Assembly: GCF_003075045.1 (NCBI RefSeq)
Contig: NZ_QCZD01000004.1
Location: 124,001-188,000, forward strand
From: Maribacter litoralis
GTDB taxonomy: Bacteria; Bacteroidota; Bacteroidia; Flavobacteriales; Flavobacteriaceae
Direction of reading: 5' to 3'
DNA length: 64,000 bases
In this document: positions 7,879-18,606 of the stretch, in pieces
How positions within the stretch are numbered: the stretch's first letter is position 1
Layout of the letters: every line of letters starts with the position of its first letter
The notes under the pieces: model-generated
The model's database searches: none
What the model was told of the DNA's origin: nothing
Seen by the model: the letters and a program-made list of their open reading frames with translations, nothing else
Program-made: the position numbers and the translations under genes

Positions 7879-10041
7879 CTACTCCAACAGCAAATCCAAC
7901 AACTGAATGGCAGCATCACTAATTTTGGTTCCTGGTCCAAATACAGCGGTAGCTCCTGCTTCTTTTAGAAAGTCATAGTCTTGTTTGGGCACGACACCAC
8001 CAACAATGACCATAATATCTTCGCGACCATAACTTTTCAGTTCTTTAACTACTTCGGGTACCAAGGTTTTATGTCCGCCAGCGAGCGATGAAATTCCTAA
8101 AATATGAACATCGTTCTCTACTGCTTGTTTTGCGGTTTCTTTCGGAGTTTGAAAAAGCGGACCTATATCGACATCGAACCCTAAATCGGCATAGCCTGTA
8201 GCAACTACTTTAGCCCCACGATCATGACCATCTTGACCCATTTTAGCAACCATAATCCTTGGTCTACGACCATCTTGCTCCGCAAACTTATCGGCTAGAT
8301 CTTGCGCTTTCTTAAAACTTCCGTCCTCTTTTATCTCTCTTGAATACACGCCCGTAAATGAATTAATGATGGCTTTATGCCTGCCATAGGCTTTCTCTAA
8401 TGCACTGCTTATTTCGCCTAAAGTGGCTCTTTCCCTAGCAGCAGCTACTGCTAAAGCTAATAAATTTTCTTCCGATTCGCTACCCTTTAATTTGTTTGTA
8501 GCTACAGTGGTTAGATTCTTTAGCTTTTCGATTACTTCATCGGTATTTCTAGTTGCTTTTACTTCTTCTAAACGCTGTAGTTGTTGTCTACGCACCTCTT
8601 TATTATCAACTTCTAAAATTTGAAGTTCATCCTCTTCTGTTAACTGATATTTATTTACACCTACAATAATATCTTGCTCACTGTCTATACGTGCCTGTTT
8701 TCTAGCGGCAGCTTCTTCAATACGTGTTTTTGGTATACCGGTTTCAATAGCTTTGGTCATTCCGCCTAGGTTCTCCACTTCTTGCATCAACTCCCATGCT
8801 TTATGTACTAAATCATGCGTAAGTTTCTCTACATAATAACTTCCTGCCCAAGGGTCGACCGTTTTAGTTACGTTCGTTTCATGTTGCAGGTACAATTGTG
8901 TTTCCCTTGCTATACGTGCAGAGAAATCTGTAGGTAAGGCTATCGCTTCATCTAACGCATTGGTGTGCAAGCTTTGAGTGCCCCCAAAAACCGCCGCTGC
9001 TGCCTCTATTGTAGTTCTTGCTACATTATTGAACGGGTCTTGTTCCGTAAGGCTCCATCCGCTAGTTTGACAATGTGTTCTCAACATCAATGATTTCTCG
9101 TTCTTCGGATTGAATTCTTTCACCACTTTAGCCCATAACATTCTTGCCGCACGCATTTTGGCAATTTCCATAAAGTGATTCATCCCTATACCCCAGAAAA
9201 AGGAAAGTCGTGGGGCAAAATCATCGATCTGTAATCCGGCTTTTAAGCCCGTTCTAATATATTCCAATCCGTCAGACAACGTATACGCCAATTCTAAATG
9301 CGCAGGTGCGCCAGCTTCGTGCATGTGATATCCTGAAATACTGATGCTATTGAATTTAGGCATGTGTTTACTCGTGTATTCAAAAATATCTGCCACCAGT
9401 TGCATAGAAGGTTTTGGTGGATAGATATAGGTATTACGAACCATAAATTCCTTTAGAATATCGTTCTGTATCGTACCAGATAATTTATCCAAAGAAACCC
9501 CTTGCTCTTCTGCCGCAACTATATAAAATGCCATGATAGGAAGTACAGCTCCGTTCATGGTCATGGAAACCGACATTTCATTCAACGGAATACCATCAAA
9601 GAGCACTTTCATATCTTCAACAGTATCTATAGCCACACCTGCTTTGCCAACATCACCGACCACACGCTCATGATCACTATCATAACCTCTATGCGTTGGC
9701 AGATCAAACGCTACGGATAACCCTTTTTGACCAGCTTTTAAATTCTTCCTATAAAACTCATTACTCTCTTTTGCAGTGGAAAAACCAGCATATTGTCTTA
9801 TAGTCCAAGGGCGTTGCACGTACATTGTTGCGTACGGTCCACGTAAAAATGGCGGCATACCCGCTGCAAAACTTAAATGCTCAACATTAATTAAATCTTC
9901 TTTGCCATATCTTTTTTTCAACGGAATACTTTCCGCAGTAGTAAACAAAGCGTCTTCGGAGTCCTTTTCAAAATTGTTTTGAACGTTATCTGTACCTTCT
10001 AAAGTAGCTAACTGAATATGTTGTAAGTCTCTTCTACTCAT
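7879..10041 (-). CDS. mutB: methylmalonyl-CoA mutase large subunit
   Basis: A 720-residue adenosylcobalamin enzyme converting (R)-methylmalonyl-CoA to succinyl-CoA. The N-terminal TIM barrel (about residues 40-560) contains [21 protein letters not shown], with substrate-pocket residues, and [20 protein letters not shown]. The C-terminal B12-binding domain (about 590-720) has the classic DGHDRG lower-ligand motif followed by SSLAGGH and the VVGGVVP strand. The length matches MutB proteins. Its start overlaps the small-subunit gene by 8 bp, so the two are translationally coupled. With the carboxylase at 29962-33576 it forms the propionyl-CoA to succinyl-CoA route. Confidence 0.96.
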   Translation of the reverse strand: MSRRDLQHIQLATLEGTDNVQNNFEKDSEDALFTTAESIPLKKRYGKEDLINVEHLSFAAGMPPFLRGPYATMYVQRPWTIRQYAGFSTAKESNEFYRKNLKAGQKGLSVAFDLPTHRGYDSDHERVVGDVGKAGVAIDTVEDMKVLFDGIPLNEMSVSMTMNGAVLPIMAFYIVAAEEQGVSLDKLSGTIQNDILKEFMVRNTYIYPPKPSMQLVADIFEYTSKHMPKFNSISISGYHMHEAGAPAHLELAYTLSDGLEYIRTGLKAGLQIDDFAPRLSFFWGIGMNHFMEIAKMRAARMLWAKVVKEFNPKNEKSLMLRTHCQTSGWSLTEQDPFNNVARTTIEAAAAVFGGTQSLHTNALDEAIALPTDFSARIARETQLYLQHETNVTKTVDPWAGSYYVEKLTHDLVHKAWELMQEVENLGGMTKAIETGIPKTRIEEAAARKQARIDSEQDIIVGVNKYQLTEEDELQILEVDNKEVRRQQLQRLEEVKATRNTDEVIEKLKNLTTVATNKLKGSESEENLLALAVAAARERATLGEISSALEKAYGRHKAIINSFTGVYSREIKEDGSFKKAQDLADKFAEQDGRRPRIMVAKMGQDGHDRGAKVVATGYADLGFDVDIGPLFQTPKETAKQAVENDVHILGISSLAGGHKTLVPEVVKELKSYGREDIMVIVGGVVPKQDYDFLKEAGATAVFGPGTKISDAAIQLLDLLLE

Positions 10042-11407
10042 GTGACAAACGGTTTTGCTCTAGTTCTTCTGCCAAGCGTTTTTCAATAATGGGAGTAATC
10101 AAAGTTTTTCTAGGGTTCTTTTTTATGAACGGATACAGTTCCAACTCTTTTTTCATTTTATCCTCTTCATTCTGAAATGCATTTGTACCCACTAAAACTG
10201 TCTTTTTCGCATTAAACTTCTCTTGCTGTTTACGGGCACTATCGGCAATTTTGTTTTGAATGGTATGATTCTTCAATTGCTTTAAAAAACCACCATCTTT
10301 TTCAATTGCCTTAAAAAGCAGTAAAGCTTTCTCTGCCAATTGATGCGTAATCGTTTCAATATAGTAACTACCATCGGTGGCATTTTCCACCTTATCAAAA
10401 TAACTCTCCTCCTTCAGTAAAATAAGTTGATTTAAAGCGATACGACTGGCAAAATCATTCTCTTTTTTATAAATGGCATTATAATTCAAATTAAAAACCA
10501 CATCAGAACCGCCCAATACGGCAGACATACACTCTGTAGTGGTTCTAAGCATATTTACATTATAGTCGTAAATAGTTTTATTACGTTTTGAAGGTTGCGA
10601 AACAATATGACACGGAATTGAAATTTTATAGGCTTCGCACAAAACATTCCAAAGGTTTCGTATAGCTTTTAACTTGGCAATTTCAAAGAAATAATTACCC
10701 CCGACCGATATTTTAAAATCGATACTTTTTAAAGTATCTAATTTTTCACTTTGCTCCAGTATATTTAAATATTCATTGGCATGAGACAACCCGAAAGCCA
10801 ATTGCTGTACGATATCTGCGCCTGCATTTTCATAAAGTGATACATCTACGCTTAAAAGATTATCAATAGTCAAAGTTGATAACGCGTTAACCAGAGCAAT
10901 ATCCGAAAACATATTACTATACCAATTTCCCGACCTGGACAAATGACCTATAGGGTCAACTTGCCAATGGATTGTATTTGCATTTGCAACTTTATCAAGT
11001 ATACTTTCTATGTAATTTTTAGACAAAAATTGCAAATCAAAATACACATTGACCTTTTTTAAGTCAATATTGTTCAAAACTATACCTGCATCTATATTCT
11101 CTGAAGGAATATTAAAATGTATGGCCTCAGCACCTTTTTGTATACTTTTGAGCGCTCTTTCATTCGCCATAATGGCATTACCGGCATAAATACTTTGCCC
11201 AATAATCCAAGAGGTATTTTTAACCGAATTGATCTTTAATTGCTCAAGATCTTCAGCATGATAAAAGGGTTTTACTATGATACCTTCAGGTGAATTCCAC
11301 ACCACTTCTTCATTGTAATCTTTCCCCTTTAAATTGTATTGTATTTTTTGCTTCCACTCTTTGGCAGAAATGTCCCTAAAACTATCAAATAAGGTTTCAC
11401 CCTTCAT
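10034..11407 (-). CDS. mutA: methylmalonyl-CoA mutase small subunit, lacking a B12-like domain
   Basis: A 457-residue homologue of the mutase barrel. Segments such as [40 protein letters not shown] and [21 protein letters not shown] are shared with the small (beta) subunit. It ends after the barrel; the C-terminal cobalamin-like domain found in longer MutA proteins (about 620 residues) is missing, as are DGHDRG-type motifs. It is therefore expected to be the non-catalytic partner of the subunit encoded immediately downstream (8 bp overlap). It is the first gene of the operon, with a -7 element about 70 bp upstream. Confidence 0.92.
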   Translation of the reverse strand: MKGETLFDSFRDISAKEWKQKIQYNLKGKDYNEEVVWNSPEGIIVKPFYHAEDLEQLKINSVKNTSWIIGQSIYAGNAIMANERALKSIQKGAEAIHFNIPSENIDAGIVLNNIDLKKVNVYFDLQFLSKNYIESILDKVANANTIHWQVDPIGHLSRSGNWYSNMFSDIALVNALSTLTIDNLLSVDVSLYENAGADIVQQLAFGLSHANEYLNILEQSEKLDTLKSIDFKISVGGNYFFEIAKLKAIRNLWNVLCEAYKISIPCHIVSQPSKRNKTIYDYNVNMLRTTTECMSAVLGGSDVVFNLNYNAIYKKENDFASRIALNQLILLKEESYFDKVENATDGSYYIETITHQLAEKALLLFKAIEKDGGFLKQLKNHTIQNKIADSARKQQEKFNAKKTVLVGTNAFQNEEDKMKKELELYPFIKKNPRKTLITPIIEKRLAEELEQNRLSHE

Positions 11408-11477
11408 AGTAAGACGTAGTTTAATTAAACACCATGTTTTATTATACGCAAATGAACATACATTCAGCGTATTCTCT

Positions 11478-11485
11478 CAAAGATA
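11478..11485 (-). promoter_or_regulatory. -7 promoter element for the mutase operon
   Basis: Read on the minus strand the bases are TATCTTTG, an exact match to the Bacteroidota -7 consensus TAnnTTTG. It lies about 70 bp upstream of the mutase small-subunit ATG. No clear -33 TTG is visible at the usual distance. The same octamer precedes the carboxylase operon at 33609-33616. Confidence 0.45.
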
Positions 11486-11517
11486 CAATAAGTAAATCGG
11501 GTTTATAAAGCGACGGA

Positions 11518-12324
11518 TTAATCGTGTAATTTGGCAGTATTTAAATTGCGTACTTGGGTAGTCTCAATTCTAGAAAGCTCTTTTAACTGGTTGTTTTCAA
11601 ATAAATTCGGTAACTCTTCCAAAGGTGTACCTACGGGTGCCTTCCAATTTATATAATCTTGAAATCTGATACCATCTATAGTTCTTGGATTGTAAGCACT
11701 TCTAAAACGCACTCCACCATTATTAACACTGTAACTGTAGGCTAAGTAATTTATATAGTGAGATTTTTTGTTTATCCAGTACATGAAAATATCATCATGA
11801 TCGGTACCGCCTCCTTCTTTATTAAAAGTAACGCGCACCACATCATAATCTTCTCCTTTGATTACAGTTTCACCTACACTTTCTTTATGTACCGCCTTAT
11901 CATTTAATTTATGGGGCAACGTAGCAAAATATATAACGGAATTTAAGGCATTACTATGTATGGCAATATCCTCTTTAGAAAGATCAACCGATTCATCGTT
12001 TATTTTTCTATTAAAGGTTCCGTTAATTAAATTGTCCTCAATTCTATTCCCCAAACTGTCCCTAAAATTTACACGATAGGCATATCCATCAGAATTATTG
12101 AACATGTACATTTTATCTCTAAATACAAACTCGTAATTAGCTGTATCATAAGCATTACCTCCATGGGCAATTATCGCTTTTTGAACAATAGCATCTGCAC
12201 TATGTTCTTCACTTTTTAAAATAGAATTCTCCGGAGACCCAGCTTCATCATTTTTCTGATTTTCCTTGCAACCAACTAAGGTTAAAAACGCTATGCCAAA
12301 TGCTATTTTAAAATACTTATTCAT
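11518..12324 (-). CDS. DUF6503-type lipoprotein
   Basis: A 268-residue lipoprotein (signal MNKYFKIAFGIAFLTLVGC, lipobox LVGC). After a polar linker the mature domain begins near ADAIVQKAIIAHGGNAYDTANYEFVFRD. It continues as alternating beta strands with YDVVRVTF, FMYWINKKSHYINYLAYSY and RTIDGIRFQDYINW, the pattern of the LolA-like DUF6503 family of Bacteroidota. LolA-like folds bind lipids, so handling of a lipid or hydrophobic ligand is possible but not shown. It lies 110 bp beyond the mutase operon start and has its own 5' region. Confidence 0.7.
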   Translation of the reverse strand: MNKYFKIAFGIAFLTLVGCKENQKNDEAGSPENSILKSEEHSADAIVQKAIIAHGGNAYDTANYEFVFRDKMYMFNNSDGYAYRVNFRDSLGNRIEDNLINGTFNRKINDESVDLSKEDIAIHSNALNSVIYFATLPHKLNDKAVHKESVGETVIKGEDYDVVRVTFNKEGGGTDHDDIFMYWINKKSHYINYLAYSYSVNNGGVRFRSAYNPRTIDGIRFQDYINWKAPVGTPLEELPNLFENNQLKELSRIETTQVRNLNTAKLHD

Positions 12325-12760
12325 TTTTATCGAATTTAAATTGGAGTTGAGTCACTTATACTAATTTGACACCTCTTTTAAGACAGGGTAGTCGAAAGAA
12401 GTAGCTTTTACTAACGAACCAAAGTTATTATATAATTAACCGGAGTGGAAGATTTTCAATCATAATAAATGTTAATACCATTGACGATTAATATGTAAAC
12501 AAAAGAAGCGTCCGACTTTTAGTATTTCATAAAAAAACCGAACAGATATCAGTAATTTGATACCTGTTCGGTTTTAAATGTCATTGCCATAACAAAGTAG
12601 GCAAGACAAAATATGTTTAACAACTATTGATTTTCAATTTAAGAATGTCTTATAATCGACACTCTAAAAAAATCTTTATCTAATTTCCTTTACAATCAAA
12701 ATTAATTATAAACACCAGTTTTTCTTGACTTTATTGACCAAAGAAATGCCTTAAAAAATA
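12325..12760. other. 436-bp intergenic region
   Basis: No coding potential is visible on either strand. It holds the 5' region of the DUF6503 gene and the terminator of the histidine kinase/response regulator operon (12531-12575). The rest is A/T-rich without repeats I can support. Confidence 0.6.
12531..12575 (-). terminator. intrinsic terminator after the response regulator
   Basis: A long hairpin with outer arms AAAACCGAACAG (12534-12545) and CTGTTCGGTTTT (12564-12575), an inner paired TATCA/TGATA after one mismatch, and a 6-nt loop. On the minus strand it is followed by seven T, fitting termination of the kinase/regulator operon that ends at 12761. Confidence 0.85.
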
Positions 12761-13177
12761 CTAGTCATTTCTATCCGCTAATAAACCCTCGATTATTTTT
12801 TTTAACCTACCAAGACCAATTGGTTTTACGATATAGTCAGATATAGCACTAATTTTTTTAGCCCTTTCTATATCTACAGGATCAAGAGATGATGATACCA
12901 TGTAAATCGTAATTTTTTTACCGACTCTAGGTTTTATTTTCACGTATTCTTCCATGAACTGGAAACCATCCATTACCGGCATATCAATATCCAAGAATAT
13001 AACATCTGGGAATAAAGAGTCTTGATCTAGGTTATCTAACATAAAATCGATTGCTTCTCCCCCATCTGAAAAGACCATAATCTCCAAAGGTAATTTAGTA
13101 GATTCTAGGGTTTTTACCATGGTAAATTGGTATATGGAGTCATCATCTACGATGCAAGTCTTTAGAATATCGTTCAT
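12761..13177 (-). CDS. single-domain response regulator
   Basis: A 138-residue receiver (CheY-like) domain with no output domain. The acidic pair is DDD at residues 11-13, the phospho-acceptor Asp is in VIFLDIDMPVMDG near residue 62, the conserved switch Ser is in MVSSS near residue 97, and the Lys is in DYIVKPIGLGRL near residue 118. It starts 7 bp after the histidine kinase gene ends, so the two form an operon. Single-domain regulators of this kind (Rcp1-like) usually pass phosphate on or act on proteins rather than DNA. The target is unknown. Confidence 0.92.
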   Translation of the reverse strand: MNDILKTCIVDDDSIYQFTMVKTLESTKLPLEIMVFSDGGEAIDFMLDNLDQDSLFPDVIFLDIDMPVMDGFQFMEEYVKIKPRVGKKITIYMVSSSLDPVDIERAKKISAISDYIVKPIGLGRLKKIIEGLLADRND

Positions 13178-13184
13178 TATAAGC

Positions 13185-15482
13185 TTAATTAAAATTTATG
13201 GTAAAAGTAGTACCTACATTTACTTCACTAGTAGCGGTAATGGTACCGCCCATTGATTCAATTTGTGTTTTGGTTAGGTACAAACCTACCCCTTTGGCAT
13301 CAGGATGTCTATGAAAAACCTTATTCAATCCAAAAAGTTTATGTCCGTGTTTATCAAGATCAATACCTAAGCCATTGTCTTTAAAGGTAATAATATTCTT
13401 ACCGTTTCTTACTTCGGTTTTAATTTGAATATGAGGTATTCTATCTTCAGCACTATATTTAATGGCATTCCCTATTAAATTTAGGAAAATGCTTTCCATG
13501 TAAATTTTGTTGTAGGAGATACTTGAAAGCTTAGAGAAGTCACTATTAATAACAGCTTTAGATTTTAAAATAGCACCGCTTAACATTTGAACTGTATTCT
13601 CTAAAACCTCATTAAATTCAATTTGTTCTTTTTGCTCATTGGCATCACCCACTTTTGCTTTTAACGCCTCGATCAGCGTATTGAGGGTAGAAGAAAGATG
13701 ATCAATAACGCTACTGAATTTATTGAAGATATCTGTTCGTTCTTCTTCATCTTCAGCATAAGAATAAATTTCCAACAAAGAATTAAGGTTGGCAACGGGT
13801 GCTCTTAGGTTGTGCGATGTAATATGGGTAAAATCTGCCAATTGTTGATTTTGTAAAGATAATTTTTGGGTAAAGATTTCCAATTCCTGCTTTGCTTCGA
13901 TCAACTTGTCTTCGGCTTTTTTAGATTCGGTTATATCTTGACAAGTACCGAATAGCTCAATTACCTCTCCTATGTTGTTAGTAAAGATTTCACTCATAAG
14001 CTTAATGGTCTTTACAGTACCATCTTTTAACATAATACGATGCACCAAATTTTCAAACTTCTTAATTTTGATTGCAGTTTCTACATGTTGACTAACCATC
14101 ACCTTATCCTCTGGGTGAACAAAACTAAAATAGGTATCATAATTAAGTTCTGATTGTTCACTATCAAATTCAAAAATGGAATAAAGGTTATTGGACCATT
14201 TTACATCATTAGTTATTACATTCCACTTCCAATTCCCCATCATGGTAATTTGCTCAGCAAAATTCAATAACTCATTCTTTTTACGCAGTTCATCTTTAAC
14301 CTCCTTAATTTTAGAGATATCTGTGATGACCGCTATAAAACCGTCGTTTAACCCATCCTTATCTTGTATGGCCGTCAATGATTTAAGCCCTGGAAAAGTC
14401 GATCCATCCTTTCTTTTAAAGGTCCATTGCCTGGTATTGAAAATCTTTTCATTTCTATAGTTAAAGTCAGCATCATAAGAATCTCCCTTAAATTCAAGTT
14501 CCATATCTTTTTTAAAGACATTCAATTCTTCTTCAAAAAGGTAAATTTCAGGTTTTTTGATTCCGATCATTTCCTTTGCCGAATAACCAAGTAAATGTTC
14601 TGCACCACTATTAAAGCGATTAATCACTCCATCTTTATCCGTAGAAATCACAGCAATAGAACTTGAGCTAAAAATAGCATCCAATTCATTGTAAGCTTTA
14701 TTAAGTTGACGCTCAGACTCTCTGGTTGATGTAAGATCTTGTGCAATACCGAATAATCTGGTTGCCACACCTTCAACATATTCAATTTTCCCAACGACTT
14801 TAAGAAACTTAATATTTCCTTTTGGAGTTTTAATTTCGAATTCCAAATCTACTTCTCTACTATTTTCCATTAGGTCGTGAATCGCTTCTTCAGCAATTCT
14901 TCGACTTTCTTCTTCTTCGCAAAATTCTAATGTACTACCTAAATGAGGTTTATAATCTTTTGAAACTTCATGTATATCATAAACCGTATCGCTCCAGGTA
15001 ACTTCGTTATTAAGTAAATTGAGTTCCCATGTACCTATGCGGGCAACCTCACTACAATCACTTAAAATAGTTTCAAATCGCTTTTTTTCGAGTTCCTTTT
15101 CCTTTTGCTCGGTAATATCGCCGGTATGCATAAGCAAGCCCCCAATTTCACTATCTAAATTATACCATGGGCGCACATCCCAATATATCCAATGTATGGA
15201 TCCATCCGCCCTTTTAAAAGGAGCCTCGTCGCAAATATTTATTGCTCCTTTTAGGCAATCTTGATGGTTTTTTTTCCAATCATCGCCAATTTCTGGAAAA
15301 ACATCATAGTGACTACGACCTATTACATCTTGCTCATCTAACTTATAATCTTTTAACCAGCGTTTAGATACAGCTAAATACACCATGTTTTTGTCTAACA
15401 TTGCAATTGCGGTAGGCGCTTGTTCTATAAAAATTTGGTGATGCCTTTCTTGAAGTTCTATTCTATTGGAAATTGGAGTCAA
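13185..15482 (-). CDS. cytosolic multi-PAS sensor histidine kinase
   Basis: A 765-residue kinase with no transmembrane segment. Four PAS domains follow each other at about residues 12-130, 135-255, 265-395 and 400-520; several end in the PAC-type GxxxxDIT or GFIAVITDIS strand. A short coiled region leads to the H-box THITSHNLRAPVANLNSLLEIY (phospho-His near residue 555). The ATPase domain (about 650-765) has the N-box NLIGNAIKYS and G-boxes DNGLGIDL and GVGLYLTKTQIESMGG. The start is TTG at 15482: an in-frame TAA lies eight codons upstream, and the next ATG would delete part of the first PAS domain. The stimulus is not evident. It is paired with the response regulator 7 bp downstream. Confidence 0.9.
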   Translation of the reverse strand: MTPISNRIELQERHHQIFIEQAPTAIAMLDKNMVYLAVSKRWLKDYKLDEQDVIGRSHYDVFPEIGDDWKKNHQDCLKGAINICDEAPFKRADGSIHWIYWDVRPWYNLDSEIGGLLMHTGDITEQKEKELEKKRFETILSDCSEVARIGTWELNLLNNEVTWSDTVYDIHEVSKDYKPHLGSTLEFCEEEESRRIAEEAIHDLMENSREVDLEFEIKTPKGNIKFLKVVGKIEYVEGVATRLFGIAQDLTSTRESERQLNKAYNELDAIFSSSSIAVISTDKDGVINRFNSGAEHLLGYSAKEMIGIKKPEIYLFEEELNVFKKDMELEFKGDSYDADFNYRNEKIFNTRQWTFKRKDGSTFPGLKSLTAIQDKDGLNDGFIAVITDISKIKEVKDELRKKNELLNFAEQITMMGNWKWNVITNDVKWSNNLYSIFEFDSEQSELNYDTYFSFVHPEDKVMVSQHVETAIKIKKFENLVHRIMLKDGTVKTIKLMSEIFTNNIGEVIELFGTCQDITESKKAEDKLIEAKQELEIFTQKLSLQNQQLADFTHITSHNLRAPVANLNSLLEIYSYAEDEEERTDIFNKFSSVIDHLSSTLNTLIEALKAKVGDANEQKEQIEFNEVLENTVQMLSGAILKSKAVINSDFSKLSSISYNKIYMESIFLNLIGNAIKYSAEDRIPHIQIKTEVRNGKNIITFKDNGLGIDLDKHGHKLFGLNKVFHRHPDAKGVGLYLTKTQIESMGGTITATSEVNVGTTFTINFN

Positions 15483-15663
15483 CGTATTTATTTTAACAAG
15501 TATTTATGATAAAAATAGTAATAAAATACTGATAAATACTAAAATATCAATGTGTTTAAAATGAATACACTCATTAATTAAAGCTTTCTCTATAAACACA
15601 TTAGCAGTAAAAAATCATATTGATAGAAAGAAAGCTATTATTTCTATTTTTTTCAATAAATAG

Positions 15664-15722
15664 ATGTGATTATTTTAAATATCACATTTTGTAATAATAT
15701 ACTTTTCCTTACCTTGTAAGGA
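15664..15722. promoter_or_regulatory. two inverted repeats upstream of the TonB/DUF4249 operon
   Basis: First repeat: ATGTGAT (15664-15670) and ATCACAT (15681-15687), 7-bp perfect arms around a 10-nt A/T spacer. Second repeat: TCCTTAC (15706-15712) and GTAAGGA (15716-15722) with a 3-nt loop, 14 bp before the start codon. Either could be an operator; the second could also form a small RNA hairpin in the leader. Confidence 0.4.
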
Positions 15723-15736
15723 TCCAACCAACCACC

Positions 15737-18586
15737 ATGACTGACCGAACAATAAATAATAGTTTATTTAAAACTTTTATTGCACCAAGCATGTTTGTAT
15801 GCGAGGTAACACTTTTTAAAAGGACCGTAGTTAACCTTGTATTGCTTTTAACTCTCTGTACTAGTTATTCACAAAAAACAACAACTATAAGCGGTCAGTA
15901 TTCTAATACACCGTTAACATCTGTACTTACAGACGTTGAAGAACAAATAGGTTATCAATTTTACTATTTAGATTCTTGGATTCAAGACATTTTTGTAACT
16001 GCCAATTTTGAAAATGAAAACTTAACCACTGCATTACAATTACTTTTTGCTGAAACCTCATTGAATTTTCATGTATTAGAGGCAGATAAACGAATAATTC
16101 TATTAGAGAATACCATAGTATATGACGACCTACCCAATGGCTTTTTTGGTCAAGAAGAAGTAGTTGAAGAAAATAACGGCAAACAAACAAAAGTCAACGC
16201 ACCACCCCCAACATTTTATACCACCAATAATCAGGTTAAACGAAATTACGACGTTACAAAAGTGGGTAAAAGCGACCCTAATAACTTACAAGAATCCTAT
16301 AAATTAACTGGTAGAGCTATAAATTCTAAAACAGGTGAGCCTATTCCAGATTTAACTATTCGCGTTAAAAGCTCCAACCGAATTACTGTATCCGACTCGA
16401 ACGGAAATTACTCTTTAACATTACCTTCGGGCAATAACGTGCTAAGTATACGTGCCATGGGTATTGCATCTACAGAACGTGAAGTCATTATGTTCAATAA
16501 TGGTAGTTTAGATTTGTTGATGGAAGAAGGACTACAACAATTAGACGAAGTTGTAGTAGAGGCAGATGCTTATAAAAATGTAGAGGAAGCTATTACAGGT
16601 AGTGAGCAAATAGATTCTGAAGAGTCTAAGAACATTCCCCTAGTTTTAGGGGAACGAGATATTTTGTCAGTCGCCAAGGCATTGCCCGGTATTTCATCTG
16701 CGGGTGAAGGTGCAATGGGATTAAACGTTCGTGGCGGTAAAACAGACCAAAACTTAGTACTGTTAGACGATGCGGTTATATACAACCCACAGCATTTTTT
16801 CGGAATCTTTCAAGCATTGAATCCATTTACGACCAAGGGCGTAGATATCTATAAAGGTGCTATTCCCGTAGAGTTTGGCGGCCGTCTTTCATCGGTCTTC
16901 GATATCAGAACAAAAAATGGTAATGTAGAAAAATTCTCAGGTGAAGGTTCTATTGGTCCAGTGACCGGAAATTTAGCATTGGAAATTCCGCTAGAAAAAG
17001 AAAAATCATCCCTTGTCGTTGGTGGCAGAGGTGCTTATGCGGACTGGATTTTACGGTCTTTAGATGATGAATCGTTAAGCAATAGCAACGCTTCGTTTTT
17101 TGACGGCATCGTTAAATATCACAATAAAATAAATGACAAAAATGAAGTGAAAGCGACTGCCTATTATAGCAGAGATGCTTTTAGTATTACTTCAGATTCA
17201 TTATACAATTATGACAATCGTCTTTTTTCTGTGCGTTGGGACCATAGAATGAGTGATAAAACCAATAGCGCACTTATTGTCGATAATAGTAATTACGGAT
17301 TCGGAATTGATTTTGACGGTGAATCGAACAGTGATTTTAAGCTTGATTATAGCATTAACGAAACCGAATTAAAATATAAGCTTCGAACAGCTCTAAACGA
17401 TAAAAACACTTTAGACTATGGTGGTTCAGCCAAATACTATTCCGTTAACCCCGGAAGCATAGAACCAGACGGAAGCGAGTCGGACATCAGCGAATTTACT
17501 ATTGATAAAGAACAAGCTGTTGAGGGCTCACTATTTATAGGGGATGAAATTACGGTCAATGAAAAACTATCTGTCAATTTAGGGGTTAGATATGCATTTT
17601 TTGCCGCATTGGGCGAGGCTACGCAAAGAACCTATGAAGAAGGGATGCCAAAGAATGAATCTACCGTTCAAGACACCATAGCCTATTCAAGTAATGAAAA
17701 TATAAAAACCTATGGCGGACCAGAAGCTAGGGTTTCCGCTAGGTATTTATTTACTCCAGATTTTTCTGTAAAAGCCAGTCTAAACAATTCGTATCAATTT
17801 TTACATACCCTTTCAAATAACACCACAGTTTCACCTATTGATACCTGGAAACTTTCTGATTTAAATATTGAAGCACAAAAGGGCTACCAAGCCTCTCTTG
17901 GCTTCTATAAAAACTTTAAGGAGAACGAATATGAATTAAGTATCGAGGGGTATTACAAGAAGATGGAAAATGTGCTCGATTTTAAAACCGGTGCCAACCT
18001 CTTCTTAAACGAAAATGTAGAAACACAAATATTACAAGGTGACGGAAAGGCATACGGAGTAGAATTTTTATTAAAAAAGAAAAGTGGTGATTTAAACGGA
18101 TGGTTGAGTTACACCTACTCTAGATCTTTATATCGTTTTGACAGCGAGTTTAGTGAGGAACGAATTAACAACGGTGAATTTTTCCCCTCTAACTTTGATA
18201 AGCCCCATGATGTAAGTGTTATTACCAACTATCGTTTTACAAAGCGATATAGCATATCTGCAAATTTTGTGTACCAAACTGGTAGACCTATTACCTACCC
18301 CGTAGGCACATTTAGATTTAATAACGCAGATTTTGTTGCTTTTAGCGATAGAAACAAGTTTAGGATACCCGACTTCTATCGTTTAGATCTGGGATTAAAC
18401 ATTGAAGGAAACCATAAGAAAAATAAATTGGCACATAGTTTTGTGACTATATCCGTTTATAATGTATTAGGAAGAAATAATCCGTATTCGGTATTTTTCG
18501 TAACAGATGATGGTGAAGTTAAGGCGCTACAAAGTTCCATTTTCTCCATTCCCATTCCTTCCATTACCTATAATTTCAAGTTTTAA
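15737..18586 (+). CDS. TonB-dependent receptor with STN and carboxypeptidase-like domains
   Basis: A 949-residue outer-membrane receptor. The order is: signal region (hydrophobic VVNLVLLLTLCTSY near residue 35, cleavage near YSQ); an STN/secretin-type domain at about 45-120 (SVLTDVEEQIGYQFYYLD, ENLTTALQLLFAETSLNFHV); a linker; a carboxypeptidase-like beta-sandwich at about 195-275 (GRAINSKTGEPIPDLTIRVKS); a TonB-box-like LDEVVVEA near 268; a plug at about 285-410 (ALPGISSAGEGAMGLNVRGGKTDQNLVLLDD); and a barrel to the C-terminal FKF. An ATG at 15791 could also be the start, since 18 residues precede the signal. STN domains often relay a signal to an anti-sigma factor, but none lies next door. 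It heads a trio with DUF4249 and a MG2-like protein. Confidence 0.9.
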   Translation: MTDRTINNSLFKTFIAPSMFVCEVTLFKRTVVNLVLLLTLCTSYSQKTTTISGQYSNTPLTSVLTDVEEQIGYQFYYLDSWIQDIFVTANFENENLTTALQLLFAETSLNFHVLEADKRIILLENTIVYDDLPNGFFGQEEVVEENNGKQTKVNAPPPTFYTTNNQVKRNYDVTKVGKSDPNNLQESYKLTGRAINSKTGEPIPDLTIRVKSSNRITVSDSNGNYSLTLPSGNNVLSIRAMGIASTEREVIMFNNGSLDLLMEEGLQQLDEVVVEADAYKNVEEAITGSEQIDSEESKNIPLVLGERDILSVAKALPGISSAGEGAMGLNVRGGKTDQNLVLLDDAVIYNPQHFFGIFQALNPFTTKGVDIYKGAIPVEFGGRLSSVFDIRTKNGNVEKFSGEGSIGPVTGNLALEIPLEKEKSSLVVGGRGAYADWILRSLDDESLSNSNASFFDGIVKYHNKINDKNEVKATAYYSRDAFSITSDSLYNYDNRLFSVRWDHRMSDKTNSALIVDNSNYGFGIDFDGESNSDFKLDYSINETELKYKLRTALNDKNTLDYGGSAKYYSVNPGSIEPDGSESDISEFTIDKEQAVEGSLFIGDEITVNEKLSVNLGVRYAFFAALGEATQRTYEEGMPKNESTVQDTIAYSSNENIKTYGGPEARVSARYLFTPDFSVKASLNNSYQFLHTLSNNTTVSPIDTWKLSDLNIEAQKGYQASLGFYKNFKENEYELSIEGYYKKMENVLDFKTGANLFLNENVETQILQGDGKAYGVEFLLKKKSGDLNGWLSYTYSRSLYRFDSEFSEERINNGEFFPSNFDKPHDVSVITNYRFTKRYSISANFVYQTGRPITYPVGTFRFNNADFVAFSDRNKFRIPDFYRLDLGLNIEGNHKKNKLAHSFVTISVYNVLGRNNPYSVFFVTDDGEVKALQSSIFSIPIPSITYNFKF

Positions 18587-18606
18587 AGAATAGAAAATTA
18601 CTATAG

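Noticed and set aside
10034..11407. Small mutase subunit as a truncated pseudogene
   Set aside because: The frame is intact, it is coupled to the large subunit by an 8-bp overlap, and short small subunits without the B12-like domain are plausible in this group.
15664..15687. Possible CRP/FNR site (TGTGA and TCACA halves)
   Set aside because: The halves are 12 bp apart, not the 6 bp of a CRP site, so only a generic inverted repeat is reported.
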